Source: JAWKZG01 sp041396125 (lineage in GTDB: Bacteria > Pseudomonadota > Gammaproteobacteria > Competibacterales > Competibacteraceae). From it: DNA of 64,000 nucleotides. This document shows positions 44,779 to 54,289 of this stretch, piece after piece; position 1 is the stretch's first letter; each line of letters begins with the position of its first letter. The stretch lies in contig JAWKZG010000001.1 in NCBI GenBank assembly GCA_041396125.1, positions 1-64,000 of the forward strand, given 5' to 3'. A program made the translations under genes and the position numbers. The notes under the pieces are model-generated. The model searched no databases and was not told where the DNA came from. It saw only the letters and a list, made by a program, of their open reading frames with translations.

Positions 44779-45357
44779 ACTGAGCTGCCAGGGTGCGAGC
44801 AGCCCCTCGCGGTCAGACTCTACTGCGATCAGGTGCAGACGTTCGCGGGCAAAATCGCTGCCGGCAAACTGACAGCGCAGCCAGTGCTGACCGTCAGCGC
44901 GCTGCGATAGCGCAGCAGTACCGTATGCGGAGTCTGGCGCGCGGAATTCGGCACTGAGCTAACCGGGCGGGCCGGCAGAGCGTTCAAACCAGGGGATCAG
45001 CTGCTCGCAAATACGCTGCTGCTCGCGGTCCTGCCAGTCATAATGCATCAGTGCTACATGGTGCCCAGGTGTTAATAAAAACAGTCCACCCAAACGCAGG
45101 CCGGAAAATACCGCTAAGTCAAGTAAAGGATCGGAACACAGGTTTTGCTCACTGATAATCGCAGGCCCGGAATAGCATACTGCCGCTGACGGCTGTCAGC
45201 TAGCCCGCGCACAAAGCGCTAATTCACGATATTAATAAGGGGTGCTGAAAAGTGGTGCTGGAACCGGCAGTTAATGAACGGGGGTTTCAACTTGCCACGC
45301 AAGACGTGCATCATTCTGATTGATTAAAAACTGTGATCACGCGGAGGTTGACCCACT
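44779..45357. other. 579-base region of decayed coding sequence
   Basis: The minus strand has coding character in shifting frames. 44779-44958 continues the permease frame. About 44959-45180 reads in another frame (LAVFSGLRLGGLFLLTPGHH, then VALMHYDWQDREQQRIC), ending at a TAG at 44961-44959. I cannot name the original product. It is either the missing 5' part of the permease gene or a neighbouring gene in decay. Confidence 0.45.
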
Positions 45358-46360
45358 ATGAAGATTGGCTTTTATCGGGCTTGCAATGTCGGGGTAAATT
45401 AGCGGAGCCCGCTGCGCAATGGTTTTGATCTGACAGTGCGATCTGAATCAAACCGCTGAAACTTTCTGGCGCAGGTGCGCACTGGCTGATTCTCTCGGGC
45501 GATGGCGCAACAGGTGGATATGCTGATCACCTGTTTACCCAGTCCGGCTGCCTGTGCTGCCGTGATGGAGGCTGAGGACGGCGTGAGCGTTGGCGGGCCT
45601 GAGTACGGGTAAAATCTGGGCCGAGATGAGCACTACCGACGACGCCGAGGTTAAACGCCTGGGCGAGCAGGTACGGGCAGTGGGTGCAGAGCCGATTGAC
45701 TGCCCGGTCTCGGGCGGTTGCCACCGGGCGGCGACCGGCAATATCTCGATTTTCGGCTGTGAGCGCCCCACCTTCGAGCGTGCTCTGCCTGTGCTGAAAG
45801 CGATGGGGCGGCGCATTTCTGCACACTGGTCCGCTGGGTTCGCACAGCCCTTGCGCTGAAAGTGATTACCAATTATCTTGCCACGGCTAATCTGGTCACG
45901 CTGTGCGAGGCCTTGGCGACAGCAAAAATGGCGGATATGGATCTGAATACAACCTACGAAGCCATTCGTATTTCCTCGGGCAACTCGTTTGTGCACGAAA
46001 CGGAAAGCCAGGTGATTCTGAATGAGCAGTCGCGATATTAATTTCACCTACGGATCTGGTGCTGAAAGATATCGGTTTGTTTCAATCGGTCGCGGAACGG
46101 GCCGGTGTGTGCCGCTGGAAGTGAGTCCGCTGCTGGGATCAATATTTTTCAAGACGGCCAGACGCGTTATGGCGCACGGGAATGGTCACCGAATATCATT
46201 AAACGACTGGAAGAACACTGCCAGCTTGATATCCGTGCCCCTGGTTTTCCCGCCCAAATGCTGGACGATGAACCGGAAGCGCCGAGGGTTATGAAGTTAT
46301 CCCTACCGGCAGGTCAGTCTGAAGTTTTAAGCCAAGTACGCGGTAACTACTTATACATAA
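45358..46360 (+). pseudogene. 3-hydroxyisobutyrate dehydrogenase-family gene, multiply frameshifted
   Basis: It starts with GGAGG and an ATG. The fragments read in order across all three frames as a NAD(P)-dependent beta-hydroxyacid dehydrogenase. The N-terminal Rossmann motif is damaged (MKIGF.IGL.NVG). Then come MAQQVDMLITCLPSPAACAAVMEA, GLSTGKIWAEMSTTD, the substrate-binding DCPVSGGCHRAATGNISIF, the catalytic-Lys region (VLKVITNYLATANLVTLCEALATA), DLVLKDIGLFQSVAERAGVPLEVSPLL, and an end near SKYAVTTYT. At least six indels are needed to join them, more than in any other gene here, so this is probably a true pseudogene. Confidence 0.8.
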
Positions 46361-47409
46361 CACGGCGTTTGCGATACGCTGCTGCTGCGCGTTAAGTTTC
46401 TTGATTTCCGCCTGCGTGGGAATGACGGATGGGGTATAAGTGTGATAAGAAGGCTATGAATGATGCAAAAATATGCGCTTGTTAATCGGTGCGAAACCTG
46501 ATCCGCAGTGAGGACTGGCCACTGAGCGATAATGTGGCCCTGCTCCAGTACTACACGTAGCCCAGTGAACCGTTGCTCCCTTGCAAGACCCTCCGAGCCG
46601 ATGTAAATTGCTTTCAGCCATTGCTGCTGCCGTGCAGTAGTGTGGTCGCTGGTACGATGCCCGCGCGCCAGCCCATCGCCACATCGATGATCCCGTGTAC
46701 CCAGCTGCACCGGACCGGCTTCGGCCACGCTACGGTCCGGGTGGAAGGTCGGCACCATGGTTTCCAGCGCAATACCGCCAGCTACCACATGGGCCAATGA
46801 CGCATTGGGATAAATCGCATTGTGCAATATCTCAACGACGGCCCCCTTGCAGTTGGGATGTTCGCGCCGTGCCCAACCCAGATCGGGCCGTTGTTGCACA
46901 CGCTCTGAATTGCGTGCATAGATCTGGCCCTGCCGATTCAGTGCGATCAGACCGGCATCAGCCTGCGGGTTGTCTGCCAACACGCTATCTATTGCCTGCT
47001 GCGGACTTTTGCCCTGTTGCAGATGATGCAGTACGTCGAGGTTCAGGATTTTGCCATTCCGGCCCGGTGTATTGGGTAAACGATGACCGGTAACCAGACC
47101 TGCAGTGGCTGCACCGGGCACAAACTGGCTCAGGGGTTCGGGCCGATCCGGGCCGCTCGACATGAGTGCTGCCAGCGGTGCCTTGAGTACCTCGGACGGC
47201 GGTTCAGCACCGGTTCGGTCGCCGTCGATAAACAGGGTGCTGGAGCCGCCGCGCTGGGTCTGGTAACGCAGTAGCCGATTATCTTCTGTAATAACGGCAA
47301 AACTGGCAAAACCGCCAATCGAGCCCCAGCCGATTTTTTCAGCGGCGCGCAAAGCCTGGAAAATGGCCAGTCCGGCGTGCGGCCCGGCGGCCGCTATACC
47401 CATGGTCAT
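46351..47409 (-). CDS. DUF6963-like protein, C-terminus run into repeat sequence
   Basis: 352 residues. The first ~250 look like a conserved family: MTMGIAAAGPHAGLAIFQALRAAEKIGWGSIGGFASFAVI, and a middle with GAVVEILHNAIYPNASLAHVVAGGIALETMVP. The name DUF6963 is my recognition; the function is unknown. The last ~35 residues translate a REP-like repeat (PHPSFPRRRKSRN), so the original stop has been lost or passed. It lies 10 bases downstream of the DppF gene and is probably the last gene of that operon, linking it to the transported compound. Confidence 0.65.
   Translation of the reverse strand: MTMGIAAAGPHAGLAIFQALRAAEKIGWGSIGGFASFAVITEDNRLLRYQTQRGGSSTLFIDGDRTGAEPPSEVLKAPLAALMSSGPDRPEPLSQFVPGAATAGLVTGHRLPNTPGRNGKILNLDVLHHLQQGKSPQQAIDSVLADNPQADAGLIALNRQGQIYARNSERVQQRPDLGWARREHPNCKGAVVEILHNAIYPNASLAHVVAGGIALETMVPTFHPDRSVAEAGPVQLGTRDHRCGDGLARGHRTSDHTTARQQQWLKAIYIGSEGLAREQRFTGLRVVLEQGHIIAQWPVLTADQVSHRLTSAYFCIIHSLLITLIPHPSFPRRRKSRNLTRSSSVSQTPCYV
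46404..46423. repeat. Degenerate REP-like palindrome
   Basis: ATTTCCGC-CTGC-GTGGGAAT, with a compensating change in both arms compared with the copies at 37 kb, followed by GACGGAT. It lies inside the 3' end of the DUF6963-like ORF. Confidence 0.65.
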
Positions 47410-47418
47410 CGCGACAGC

Positions 47419-48396
47419 TCAACGCAAATGACAGGCGGCCCAATGGCCGTCGTCACGCTTGCTTAACACGGGTTCTTCGACTTTACAGCGCGCTTCGGCC
47501 AAGGGGCAGCGGGTATGAAAATGGCAGCCTGGCGGCGGTTTGATCGGGCTGGGCACATCGCCTTTGAGAATGAGGCGCTGCTTGCGCCGGGCGTGCGGAT
47601 TGGGGATCGGCACGGCGGCTAACAGGGCTTCGGTATAGGGATGTCGTGGCGTACTGAAAATGTGCTCACGCGTGGCCAGCTCCACGATTTTACCCAGATA
47701 CATCACCGCTACCCGGTGACTGATGTGCTCCACGATGCCAATATCGTGGGCAATGAATAAATACGACAAGCCGAGCTCCTGCTGCAAATCCATCATCAGA
47801 TTAATGACCTGGGCCTGAATAGACACATCCAGCGCCGAGACGGCTTCATCGGCCACGATCAGTTCCGGATTCAGGCTAAGCGCCCGCGCAATGGCGATAC
47901 GTTGACGCTGACCACCGGAAAACTCATGCGGATAGCGCCGCATTAACTCGGGCCGCAGTCCGACTTTACGAAACAGCTCGGCTACTTGCTGTTCACGTGC
48001 CTGACCGCTGGCCAGGCCGTGAATGCTGAGCGGTTCGCCGACAAAGCCGCCCACGCTCAGACGCGGATTAATGGACGAGTACGGATCTTGAAATATAATC
48101 TGCATCTGGCGGCGTATTGGCACCATACGGCGGCGGTCGAACGAAGTAATATCGGTGCCGTTCAGGTGAATACTGCCGCTGTCCGGCTGCAGCAATTTAA
48201 GCAGGGTTTTGCCGCTGGTGGATTTGCCGCAGCCGCTTTCGCCGACCAGGCCCAGGGTCTCGCCTTTGGCGATAGAAAACGAGATGCCGTCTACTGCCCG
48301 TACAGCACCCGTAGCGCGGCCGAACAAGCCTTTGCGAACTTCGAAATGCTTGCGTAAATCACGAACTTCCAATAACGGCGGGCTGGCAGCAATCAC
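47419..48396 (-). CDS. Peptide-type ABC transporter ATP-binding protein (DppF/OppF type)
   Basis: About 325 residues. I start it at the GTG at 48396, which overlaps the DppD-type stop (GTGA) and has a GGAGAAG site, just before LLEVRDLRKHFEV. Walker A GLVGESGCGKST, signature FSGGQRQRIAIARAL, Walker B LIVADEAVSALDVSIQAQ. The C-terminal oligopeptide-ABC extension has the Cys cluster (GCHFHTRCPLAEARC) that in this family may bind an iron-sulfur cluster. It pairs with the next gene to drive uptake. Confidence 0.93.
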   Translation of the reverse strand: MIAASPPLLEVRDLRKHFEVRKGLFGRATGAVRAVDGISFSIAKGETLGLVGESGCGKSTSGKTLLKLLQPDSGSIHLNGTDITSFDRRRMVPIRRQMQIIFQDPYSSINPRLSVGGFVGEPLSIHGLASGQAREQQVAELFRKVGLRPELMRRYPHEFSGGQRQRIAIARALSLNPELIVADEAVSALDVSIQAQVINLMMDLQQELGLSYLFIAHDIGIVEHISHRVAVMYLGKIVELATREHIFSTPRHPYTEALLAAVPIPNPHARRKQRLILKGDVPSPIKPPPGCHFHTRCPLAEARCKVEEPVLSKRDDGHWAACHLR

Positions 48397-49421
48397 AGAG
48401 CTTCTCCGGTCGGGCCGGGCAAGCGCTCCGAATGCCAGCAGGCAGCCCACTGGCCAGGCGCTTTTTCCTCGAAAGGTGGATATTCATGCTGGCATTTCGT
48501 GCTGGCCAGGGTACAACGGGGGGCAAAGCGGCAACCCGCCGGCAGCCGGGTCAGCGCCGGTACAATACCGGGAATTTCACTCAGCCGGTCGCGTTTGGCA
48601 GTACCTTGCAGGGTGCTCAGGTGCGGAATCGCTTGCAGCAGACCACGTGTGTAGGGGTGACAGGGACGGTCGAACAGATCGAACACCGAGGCTTCTTCGA
48701 CTTTGCGCCCGGCGTACATGACCACCACCCGGTCGGCCGTCTCTGCCACTACCCCCAGATCGTGGGTAATCAGCACTACGGCGGTGCCGAAGCGCTCCTG
48801 CAGGTCTTTTATCAAGGCCAGAATCTGCGCCTGAATAGTGACATCCAGCGCCGTAGTCGGCTCATCGGCGATCAGGATTTTCGGATTGCAGGACAGCGCC
48901 ATGGCGATCATGACCCGCTGCAACATGCCGCCGGACAGCTGATGCGGGTATTGCAACAGGCGTTTCTCGGGTTCGGGGATTTGCACCAGACGCAGCATGT
49001 CCAGCGACCGGGCGCGGGCCTGTTCCAGTGTCATGCCCTGATGCACCATGATAGTCTCGGTCAGTTGCCGCTCGATGTTAAGCACCGGATTGAGCGAGGT
49101 CATGGGCTCCTGGAAGATCATGGCGATATCGACCCCGCGCAGCTTTTGCATCTGGCTGTCGCTCAACTGCAGCAGATTGGTCCCCTTATACCAGACCTCG
49201 CCCGCAACCACCCGGCCGGGGGGATTGGGTATCAGCCCCATAATGGATAAAGCGGTAACACTTTTACCGGAGCCGGATTCACCGACGACAGCCAGGGTTT
49301 CGCCGGGGCGCAGAGCGTAGGATACGCCGTCCACTGCCGCCGCCAGCCCATCAGCGGTGCGAAATACGGTTTGCAGATTTTCTACCTGCAGCAAATAGTT
49401 ATCGCTGGTTTCAGCTGACAT
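48393..49421 (-). CDS. Peptide-type ABC transporter ATP-binding protein (DppD/OppD type)
   Basis: About 342 residues from the ATG at 49421. Walker A VVGESGSGKSVTALSIMGL, signature LSGGMLQRVMIAMAL, Walker B ILIADEPTTALDVTIQAQILALI, and the C-terminal Cys motif GCRFAPRCTLASTKC. It lies four bases after the permease gene and overlaps the DppF-type gene by 4 bases, so the operon is tightly coupled. Confidence 0.93.
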   Translation of the reverse strand: MSAETSDNYLLQVENLQTVFRTADGLAAAVDGVSYALRPGETLAVVGESGSGKSVTALSIMGLIPNPPGRVVAGEVWYKGTNLLQLSDSQMQKLRGVDIAMIFQEPMTSLNPVLNIERQLTETIMVHQGMTLEQARARSLDMLRLVQIPEPEKRLLQYPHQLSGGMLQRVMIAMALSCNPKILIADEPTTALDVTIQAQILALIKDLQERFGTAVVLITHDLGVVAETADRVVVMYAGRKVEEASVFDLFDRPCHPYTRGLLQAIPHLSTLQGTAKRDRLSEIPGIVPALTRLPAGCRFAPRCTLASTKCQHEYPPFEEKAPGQWAACWHSERLPGPTGEAL

Positions 49422-49425
49422 ATCT

Positions 49426-50335
49426 TCAACCCTTATGCTGGCGCGGATCGAGCGCTTCCCGAATACCATCACCGAGCAGATTAAATCCCAGCACCGTGAA
49501 AGCGATGGCCAGGCCCGGAAAAATCATGATCCAGGGGGCACGGGCGAACAGGTCACGCCCGGATGACAGCATGAACCCCCATTCGGGCAGCGGCGGCTGT
49601 GCGCCCAGCCCCAGGAAGCTCAAACCCGCCGCAGCCAGAATCGCGGTCGAGACACCCAGCGTGGCCACGACCACCATAGGGCGGGATCACATTCGGCAGC
49701 AGATGGCGGAAAATCATGCGCAGATGCCCTGCAGCAACCGCCTGACCGGCTTCGAAATAGGGTTTGTTTTTTTCCACCAGCACCACGCTATGGGTGATAC
49801 GGGCGTAAAAAGGAATAGCCGATACCCCTACTGCTATCATCGCGTTGGTGAGGTTTGGCCCCACAAGAGCGACACAAGCCAGCGCAATCAGAATCTCCGT
49901 GAAGGAAAATAAAACGTCCACCAGACGCATCAGAATGCGCTCGGTCCAGCCACCGGCATAGCCTGCGACCAGACCCAGCAGCAGGCCGGCAGCCAGCGAA
50001 ATCGTGACCGCGATGACACCAATTTTCAGGGTTAATTGAGCACCGAACAGGACCCGGCTGAACAGGTCACGGCCAAATTCATCGGTACCGAACCAGTGAA
50101 TGCTATTGGGGGGCAGCAGGCGTTTGCCGGCACCCATACGCAGCGGATCGAACGGCGCGATCCAGTCGGCAAACAAGGCGGCTATAAGCAGTGTGAGCAC
50201 AATAAGCAGACCGATCACCCCGGCCGGACTGCGCAGCAGTACCCGCCAGAAGCGGTTGCCGCTGGCCGGGATATCGTTCAGGGGATCAACGTCTGTGCGG
50301 GCGGGCGTAGCCGGATTGGTATCGACAACAGCCAT
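49426..50335 (-). pseudogene. Peptide-type ABC permease (DppC/OppC type), one frameshift
   Basis: The 5' ORF (49553-50335) covers the N-terminal membrane segment, WFGTDEFGRDLFSRVLFGAQLTL and the start of the EAA loop (EAGQAVAAGHLRMIFRHLLPNVIPP). It then goes out of frame at ~49680. The second ORF (49426-49677) continues at once with MVVVATLGVSTAILAAAGLSFLGLGAQPPLPEWG to the normal end. Removing one base in CCGCCCTATGG restores a ~302-residue protein. Since the rest of the operon is intact, an assembly error is likely. Confidence 0.85.
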
Positions 50336-51259
50336 TTAACTGTACCGGATACGTGGATCGAGCAGCGCGTACAGCAGATCGATCACCAGTGAGACCATCA
50401 CCACGACGCAGGCAAACACCAGAATAAAGCCCTGAATCAGCGGGTAATCACGGGCGAACACTGCCTCGATGGCCAGCCGCCCGACACCGTTCCAGGCAAA
50501 GACATTCTCCACCACGATAGCGCCGCCCATCATATAAGCGAACTGCAGCCCCATCATGCTGACGATGGGCACCAGTCCGGCGCGCAGCGCGTGGCGGTAC
50601 AGCACCATCGCTTTGGGCAGACCTTTGGCGCGGGCGGTGCGGACAAAATCCTGATCGAAGATATCGATCATGGATGATCGGGTGAGCCGTGCCAGCACCG
50701 CTGCATTTGCCAGACCCAGAGTGACTGCGGGCAGAATCAGGCTGCGCCAGTCGCCGCCGGCAACCGGTAGCCAGCCCAGTGTCAGGGAAAACGTAAACAG
50801 CAGTAACAGACCGAGCCAGAAATGCGGAATGGAGACGCCGATAATGGCGATGATCATTGCGCTGATATCAATAAAGGTGCCGCGTTTATACGCGGCCAGA
50901 AAACCCAGGCTGAGCCCTACAGCAGCGGAAATCAGCAAGCTGGCGGCGGCCAGAACCAGGGTATAGGGCAAGCGGGTCAGAATCAGGTCCAGCACCGGTT
51001 GCTCGCCACGGATCGTTTTGCCCAGATCGCCGCGCAGGGCTTTGTTCATGAAAATGAAATACTGCTGATAGATGGGCTTGTCCAGCCCCAGGCTTTTGCG
51101 AATTTCTTCCAGCTGTTCCGGCGTAGTGCCCTGGGACTGGGCATACATGATGCGCACCGGATCGCCCGGTACGGCGTGAATCAGCAGCGTCACCGCCACG
51201 GTTGCCACCCATATTGTGAGCAGTGCCGCAGCGATACGTTTCAGCAGATAGCGGGTCAT
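50336..51259 (-). CDS. Peptide-type ABC permease (DppB/OppB type)
   Basis: About 307 residues from the ATG at 51259 with an AGAGGAA site. Six membrane segments; the family pattern MTRYLLKRIAAALLTIWVATVAVTLLIHAVPGDPV and LGLDKPIYQQYFIFMNKALRGDLGKTIRGEQPV is clear. The EAA region (DFVRTARAKGLPKAMVLYRHALRAGLVPIVS) contacts the ATPase. The stop is next to the DppC-type start. Confidence 0.95.
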   Translation of the reverse strand: MTRYLLKRIAAALLTIWVATVAVTLLIHAVPGDPVRIMYAQSQGTTPEQLEEIRKSLGLDKPIYQQYFIFMNKALRGDLGKTIRGEQPVLDLILTRLPYTLVLAAASLLISAAVGLSLGFLAAYKRGTFIDISAMIIAIIGVSIPHFWLGLLLLFTFSLTLGWLPVAGGDWRSLILPAVTLGLANAAVLARLTRSSMIDIFDQDFVRTARAKGLPKAMVLYRHALRAGLVPIVSMMGLQFAYMMGGAIVVENVFAWNGVGRLAIEAVFARDYPLIQGFILVFACVVVMVSLVIDLLYALLDPRIRYS

Positions 51260-51313
51260 GGCATTCCTCTGCAGATACCCGCTCTTCGGATGCAAAGAGC
51301 GGGCGGGCACACC

Positions 51314-52988
51314 TTACTGCGTAAGCATTACATCCTGAAACATGGGATGCAGGAACGGTCCCACTTTGAAGCCTTCGATTTCAGGCCGCACCGCGAATAC
51401 CCATTCCCAGCCTGGCGAATACAGCCCGATATGAATAGCGTTTTCCATCAGGTGTTTGATGACATCCTGCACAGCTTGCAAGCGCTCATCGGGGTCAATC
51501 GTGGTGCGGGTTTTTTCCAGCATCGCATCCAGCTCAGGAGTGTTATAGCCGGAATAGGCACCGGGTGAGTGCCACAAGGCATACAGGATATCCGGGTCAT
51601 ACCAGGACCAGGTCATCATATCGAAGGTGCCGGGCGAGGGGTCGTCAGCGGGTTTTTCGTTTTCCTGCTTGACGCGGGCGTTCATCGAGCCAATATCCAT
51701 GATCTCGATCTTGGTGTTAATACCAACCTGGGCCAGCTGGTTCTGGAATATTTCGGCCAGTTTATGACGGTTGCCGCCGGTCCAGACGATCATGGTGGTT
51801 TCCAGTGGGTTGTCCGGGCCATAGCCCAGTTCGGCCAGCAGCGCTTTGGCTTTGTCAGGATCGTAGGGATAGCCAAACTGTTGGCAGAATTCCTGATCGT
51901 TACCGAAAACGCCGCGTGCGATCGGGCACCATTCACGCTGGCTCAGATCACCGTAGATAATATCGAGCGCCATTTCCGGATCGGTCGCGTAAGCCACGGC
52001 CTGGCGGGCGCGGATATCATTGAACGGCGGGCGGTGCACAGTGAATTCCCAGAATACGTCCTGGCCGGTGTTATCGGCCACGATGATATCGAACTCGCCG
52101 GATTCCTGGATGGTAGGCACTTCGTCGAACGGTGGCTCGGCAATGTGTGCTTCGCCAGTTTTCATGGCCGCCAGCCGGGTTTGCGGTTCGGGAATGGTGG
52201 TAATGATGAGCTTGTCGATATGCGGCGCGCCTTTGTTGTCGGCGGGCTTACCGAAATTTTTGTAAGCCGGATTTTTTGCAAGCTCGATCCTGTCGCCCTT
52301 GACCCAGCTGACCAGTTTGAACGGGCCGGAGCCGACGGCGACAGAGAGTGCCGTAGCCTTCGCCCATATTGGCGTCGGAGTCGCAGATGATGCTGGAGAA
52401 ACTGTCGGCCAGAAAGGGAATAAACGCACCAAAACGGGACGACATTTTGAATTGCACCGTCAGCGGGTCAATCACGTTAACCTCCGTCACCGGTCCCCAA
52501 CTGGCTTTGGTGACGCTGGGTTTGGCATCATTGAAGGCGCGATCAACCGTGTATTTAACATCATTGGCATCGAATGGTGTGCCGTCGTGGCAGAGCACGC
52601 CATCTTCCAGCATAAAGGTATATTCCAGCCCGTCGTCGCTGACAGTCCAGGATTTGGCGATATGGGGCTGGGGCCTACCGTCCTTATCGAAGGCCAGCAG
52701 AGTATCGTAGATCTGATCCCAGGTCTGCATGGATAAGGTACTGGTTGCCCGGTGCGGATCCAGGGTGTCGGCGTCACCATAGCGGGCCCATATAACCGTG
52801 CCACCTGCGGCCATCACGGCGGGTACTGCCAGGGTGGCCAGCAAACCGAAAATGATCCCGTGCGAGCTTTTAAAAAGCGGCTTTTTAATTGTTTTTGGTA
52901 TTGTTACAGGAAGTCGTTTGGGAGCAGTCAACACGGTTTTCCTGAGGGTGGAAAACCCGAGGGCGTAAAAATAATCGTGCTTGTTCAT
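51314..52988 (-). pseudogene. Peptide-type ABC solute-binding protein, one frameshift
   Basis: The 5' ORF (52248-52988) has a long positively charged N-terminus, then a hydrophobic signal (GIIFGLLATLAVPAVMA) and the SBP_bac_5 opening (GDADTLDPHRATSTLSMQTWDQIYDTLLAFDKDGRPQPHIAKSWTVSDDGLEYTFML). Near 52345 the sequence jumps frame within a CTCTCT-like stretch. The 3' ORF continues as AVGSGPFKLVSWVKGDRIEL up to the stop at 51314. The repaired protein is about 557 residues. The ligand (peptide, amino sugar or similar) is unknown. Confidence 0.85.
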
Positions 52989-53186
52989 GGTAAGGAATCT
53001 CTCCTCTTATCGAGCTTTTACAAAGTGCGGGCGCTAGCTTTTCAGCGGCTCCCTGCCGTTTGCAGTGAAATCCCTGTCGCAAGGCAATGTGAGAAATGCA
53101 AGCAGAATGCCAGAGGCGTCAATTATGAAAATAATGCTGTTTTTTTGTTTTTTTGGGTAAGAAAACTACTATTTATGGTCAAAAAA

Positions 53187-53200
53187 GAAATTATTATTTC
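53187..53200. promoter_or_regulatory. GAAAT-TATT-ATTTC palindrome between the RpiR gene and the ABC operon
   Basis: A 14-base palindrome in an AT-rich stretch, 13% of the way into the gap and about 200 bases ahead of the solute-binding protein gene. It lies downstream of the RpiR-family gene. It is a candidate site for that regulator by position only. Confidence 0.3.
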
Positions 53201-53244
53201 AAATAAATGAATTTATATGCGGTATTGGTCAATAATAGAGCATT

Positions 53245-54126
53245 TCAGGTGCTTTTTGCATCAAAAAAGTGCATGCTGTGAATATCATCACTATCGCCCC
53301 AGTGATCATGCAGGCTTTCGATACGGTGCAGGCGTTCTATGGCCGGTTCGCCGAGCATTGAGGCGACAGCTGAGCAGACATAGGTCATCAGGCTGAAAGG
53401 GGCATTGAACGAGTCGAACAGAAACGCACCACGGGTGCGACAGCGCAGACTGAGAATATCCAGCTCCGATTTGGCCGCAGCTTCGTCCGTTACCAGAATA
53501 ACGCGCGCCCCGGCGTCATAGCCGGAGCGGACGATTCGCATTAAGGACAGCGTCCGGCGTTTGATACCGAAACCCAGAATCGCATCGCGCGGCGAAATTG
53601 ACGCAAACTCTTCCGGGACGGAAAACCCGCCCAGCGGCAGCATACGGATATCCGGTTTGATCCGGATCAGCATGGAGCGGGCGAAATGAGCCAGGGCATA
53701 ATCGTCGTCGAACCCCACTACCCAGATTTTTTCAGCTTCCGCCAGTGTGTGGATGGTGGCGCGCAAATCGTCGGACCGGATAGTTTCAAACGTATGCCGC
53801 AGATTCTGCGTATCGCTGCTGACATGCAGGCTGATATCAGCACTGATATGCGTAACATCCGCCTGGCTGATCGCTGGTGTGTTCCCGGTTTGCTGCAGTT
53901 GGCGGCTGGCGGCCCGCGCCTGGCGGAAATTCGAGTAGCCCAGGCGTTTGAAAAAACGCGCTGTGGTGGCTTTTGAAACGCCCGCTTCCTGAGCCAGTTC
54001 AGTGGCTGAATAACTGACCAGATCACCGGACTGCTGGAGCACCAGATCAGCCAGACGGCGTTCGCTGCGGGGGAATTCAGCGTAATGTTCCTGGATACGG
54101 CGGCTTAATGGGTTGCTACGCGACAT
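53245..54126 (-). CDS. RpiR/MurR-family transcriptional regulator
   Basis: 293 residues. N-terminal HTH_6: HYAEFPRSERRLADLVLQQ, then SATELAQEAGVSKATTARFFKRLGYSNF. The C-terminal SIS domain (about 130-270) includes KIWVVGFDDDYALAHFARSMLIRI and AILGFGIKRRTLSLMRIVRSGYDAGARVILVTD. It senses a phosphosugar or related ligand in characterised members. It lies just upstream of the peptide-type ABC operon in the same direction and is its likely regulator. Confidence 0.92.
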   Translation of the reverse strand: MSRSNPLSRRIQEHYAEFPRSERRLADLVLQQSGDLVSYSATELAQEAGVSKATTARFFKRLGYSNFRQARAASRQLQQTGNTPAISQADVTHISADISLHVSSDTQNLRHTFETIRSDDLRATIHTLAEAEKIWVVGFDDDYALAHFARSMLIRIKPDIRMLPLGGFSVPEEFASISPRDAILGFGIKRRTLSLMRIVRSGYDAGARVILVTDEAAAKSELDILSLRCRTRGAFLFDSFNAPFSLMTYVCSAVASMLGEPAIERLHRIESLHDHWGDSDDIHSMHFFDAKST

Positions 54127-54238
54127 ATCAAAAAAGACTCATTAATGATGAAAATAGCTGCAGTTTAGCAGCTAATGATGTTTTGAATAGAAAGACAGGT
54201 TTGCAGCGTTGAGGTTAAGCCAGCCTGTGTGCAGCCTA

Positions 54239-54265
54239 TAAAAAAAGCCCGCCATGAGGCGGGCT
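54239..54265 (-). terminator. Intrinsic terminator of the Liv solute-binding protein gene
   Basis: Stem GCCCGCC/GGCGGGC with an ATGA loop. On the minus strand it is followed by seven T. It lies 25 bases beyond the stop codon at 54290. Confidence 0.92.
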
Positions 54266-54289
54266 TCGGTAAAACCTGGTGCAATACGC

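Noticed and set aside
48432..49250. 272-codon open frame antisense to the DppD-type ATPase
   Set aside because: It is a shadow of a complete ABC ATPase, with low-complexity His/Gln-rich translation.
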